From Bacillus sp. AFS088145 (GTDB lineage: Bacteria > Bacillota > Bacilli > Bacillales > Bacillaceae_G): 64,000 nt of DNA. The position numbers and the translations under genes were made by a program. Positions within the stretch are counted from its first letter, which is position 1. Every line of letters starts with the position of its first letter. Below are positions 62,719-64,000 of this stretch, one piece after another. The notes below the pieces were generated by a model. It was not told the origin of the DNA. It searched no databases and saw nothing but the letters and a program-made list of their open reading frames with translations. The stretch lies in the NCBI RefSeq assembly GCF_002564465.1, contig NZ_NUUX01000028.1, forward strand, positions 46,935-110,934, in the 5' to 3' direction.

Positions 62719-63285
62719 TTGAAAGAAATTATAGTACGCCCATATACATTTGAGGATGCAGAGGCTAAGTTACAATTACATGTAGAAAATAAAGAACATT
62801 TTGAAAAATGGTCTCCTACGTTAAGGAAAGAAGACTTTTATACAGTTGAAGGACAAATGAATAGTATTAAAGAGTTTATGGAAAAAAGTGCAGAAGATAG
62901 TAGATATGATTTTGCAATCTTTGTTAAAGAAGACAACGATTTAACTTTAATAGGAGAAGTACAGTTCATTTTTGTTACACGAGGACCTAAACAAAGTAGT
63001 ATGGTTGGTTACCATATTGGGGAAAAATTTAATGGTCATGGATATATGACGAAAGCTTTGAAACTTGCTCTGAAAATTGCATTTGAAGATTTAAAGTTCC
63101 ACCGAGTGACATCAGAAGTTAATCCAGAAAACTTAGGGTCTTTACGTGTCCTTGAAAAGGTTGGATTTGTGAAGGAAGGATATTATCGAAAAAACTTGAA
63201 AATTAGAGATCAGTGGTATGATCATGTTTGTTTAGCAATCTTAGAAGAAGAATTTGCAGAGAAGGTTGGCACAAAGCTAATTTAG
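62719..63285 (+). CDS. GNAT-family acetyltransferase of the RimJ/RimL type
   Basis: The 188-residue protein starts at TTG with GGAGGGG upstream. Motifs match RimJ/RimL ribosomal-protein Ser/Ala acetyltransferases: VRPYTFEDAEAKLQLHVENKEHFEKWSP, IGEVQFIFV, VGYHIGEKFNGHGYMTKALKLAL (acetyl-CoA loop) and VNPENLGSLRVLEKVGFVKEGYYRKN. Many such Bacillus enzymes acetylate ribosomal proteins, but some modify toxins or amino sugars. A terminator-like hairpin follows (GATAGACAG/CTGTTTATC near 63313). Confidence 0.9.
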   Translation: MKEIIVRPYTFEDAEAKLQLHVENKEHFEKWSPTLRKEDFYTVEGQMNSIKEFMEKSAEDSRYDFAIFVKEDNDLTLIGEVQFIFVTRGPKQSSMVGYHIGEKFNGHGYMTKALKLALKIAFEDLKFHRVTSEVNPENLGSLRVLEKVGFVKEGYYRKNLKIRDQWYDHVCLAILEEEFAEKVGTKLI

Positions 63286-63596
63286 TAAAATAAATAGTTT
63301 GATTCATTTAAGATAGACAGGTTACTGTTTATCTATTTTAATGGAAAATAATTCCAATACCTAAGTAAAAAGTTCATTTTTACATTAATTGAAAATAATT
63401 TAGAGGTATTACGACATAATTTTTAGTTTGTCATAAAATTTTAACAATAAAAATAAAGGAAAATTGGCATATTTTAGCTAATTAATAAGAAAGGGAGTTC
63501 ATACTCTCTTTTCAATTTAATAATCGATGCATCAATTCGATTAAAGTGTAAGATGCTCAAAGTAAAAACTATGGTGAAAAAAAAGGAGTGGTAGGG
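63286..63596. other. Spacer with hairpins, no supported gene
   Basis: About 310 bp. GATAgACAG/CTGTtTATC at about 63313-63336 with a following T run looks like the terminator of the GNAT gene. AAAGGGAGT/ACTCTCTTT at about 63489-63512 is a second hairpin. The promoter of the DUF3055 gene should lie after it. Confidence 0.45.
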
Positions 63597-63887
63597 ATGA
63601 ATTTCTACATTATATCGGAAGAGCAAGAAAACCAAAACATTCATTATTACTGTATCGCTGCAGGTAGCCATCGCTACGACTTTGCTGTTATCTTTTCGGA
63701 AAAATTTCTAGGGAAAGCAATGGTTGTCTCTATTCAAAGTGGAAGAATGGTATTACTTTGCAGAGAAGACATTGACCATCCAGAACATTGGGACCAAAAG
63801 CTTGGTATTGCAGCTGAAGACATCAAAGAAATTGAAACGTTTTTTCATTCCATTTTGGACCAACGAATTTTTAGTGATCAATATTAA
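63597..63887 (+). CDS. DUF3055-like small cytoplasmic protein
   Basis: AAGGAG 8 nt upstream selects the ATG at 63597, giving 96 residues. The central block HRYDFAVIFSEKFLGKAMVVSIQSGRMVLLCREDI matches the DUF3055 pattern (RxDFAIVYTxxFxGKPLVxxMQSGRSxLL) as I remember it. The rest (WDQKLGIAAEDIKEIETFFHSIL) forms a final helix. The family is confined mostly to Bacillaceae and has no known function. The gene has its own terminator. Confidence 0.72.
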   Translation: MNFYIISEEQENQNIHYYCIAAGSHRYDFAVIFSEKFLGKAMVVSIQSGRMVLLCREDIDHPEHWDQKLGIAAEDIKEIETFFHSILDQRIFSDQY

Positions 63888-63891
63888 AAAG

Positions 63892-63924
63892 CGAGAGTCT
63901 CCAAATTTTTGGAGACTCTTTTTA
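63892..63924 (+). terminator. Terminator of the DUF3055 gene
   Basis: Perfect 9-bp stem AGAGTCTCC/GGAGACTCT followed by five T. The remaining 76 bp to the window edge hold nothing recognisable. Confidence 0.85.
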
Positions 63925-64000
63925 ATTTGTAATTATAATTACATCTTTGGTTTCTTATTTAAGTAAAGAGAGTAGCTATATTAAAATGTACCCTTTGTAA

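Noticed and set aside
63474..63671. 65-codon minus-strand frame
   Set aside because: It overlaps the DUF3055 start region antisense, with no ribosome site.

Overview
The window looks like chromosome from a low-GC, endospore-forming Firmicute of the Bacillaceae. Base composition is AT-rich, ribosome binding sites are strong AGGAGG-type, TTG and GTG starts are common, and most operons end in hairpin-plus-T-run terminators. Many proteins have close Bacillus relatives: IolW/YvaA, PucA/PucB/PucE, a PonA-type PBP, XpaC/YaaN-like partners, a SigL-type regulator with proline catabolism genes, AzlCD, YerA, HelD, NamA and YwcJ. I found no rRNA, tRNA, CRISPR array, intact IS or prophage. The species cannot be named from this alone.

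Layout. 0-8 kb: a cut-off secreted protein, a histidine phosphatase, a lone RtcB-type RNA ligase, small membrane proteins, a DeoR regulator-IolW-UPF0303 operon, a GNAT enzyme and a four-repeat COG4705 membrane protein. 8-12.4 kb, minus strand: a PgaC/IcaA-like glycosyltransferase with an exported polysaccharide deacetylase, then a small XapX protein with a NupC nucleoside transporter. 12.6-23.3 kb: a minimal kinase with a His/Ser/Arg tail, secreted and unknown proteins, a GDSL hydrolase, the molybdoenzyme accessory genes pucA-pucB, a five-hairpin intergenic element with a tiny hydrophobic ORF, an alpha/beta hydrolase and a class A PBP. 23.3-34.3 kb: an envelope-polysaccharide region, with a membrane-anchored glycosidase facing a three-gene operon (receiver/degenerate-GGDEF regulator, HEAT-repeat membrane protein, synthase-type glycosyltransferase), followed by an XpaC-like/SBP-VWA/TelA operon.

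34.4-36.1 kb is a wrecked xanthine dehydrogenase operon: pucD is frameshifted and fused by deletion to the end of pucC, while pucE is intact. 36-40 kb carries AraC, HAD and MFS genes. 40.0-41.3 kb is a gene graveyard: a FIMAH-type secreted-protein tail, a Bcr/CflA transporter tail and a 236-bp tandem duplication. 41.3-45.6 kb is a proline catabolism unit with its sigma-54 activator, a perfect -24/-12 promoter and a 13-bp palindromic enhancer-like site. 46-51.4 kb holds a GNAT enzyme, a MocR regulator divergent from azlC-azlD-yerA with two operator-like palindromes between them. 51.8-52.35 kb is a decayed Ger(x)C germination gene. 52.6-64 kb carries helD, an ABC exporter, a large secreted PPC/Ig-like protein, namA, a formate/nitrite channel, a GNAT enzyme and a DUF3055 protein.

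The best candidates for undescribed biology are the regulator-HEAT-glycosyltransferase operon with its divergent glycosidase, the SBP-VWA/TelA membrane module, the multi-hairpin element near 18.7 kb, and the tailed mini-kinase. Functional statements rest on sequence motifs and family memory; no database search was run.
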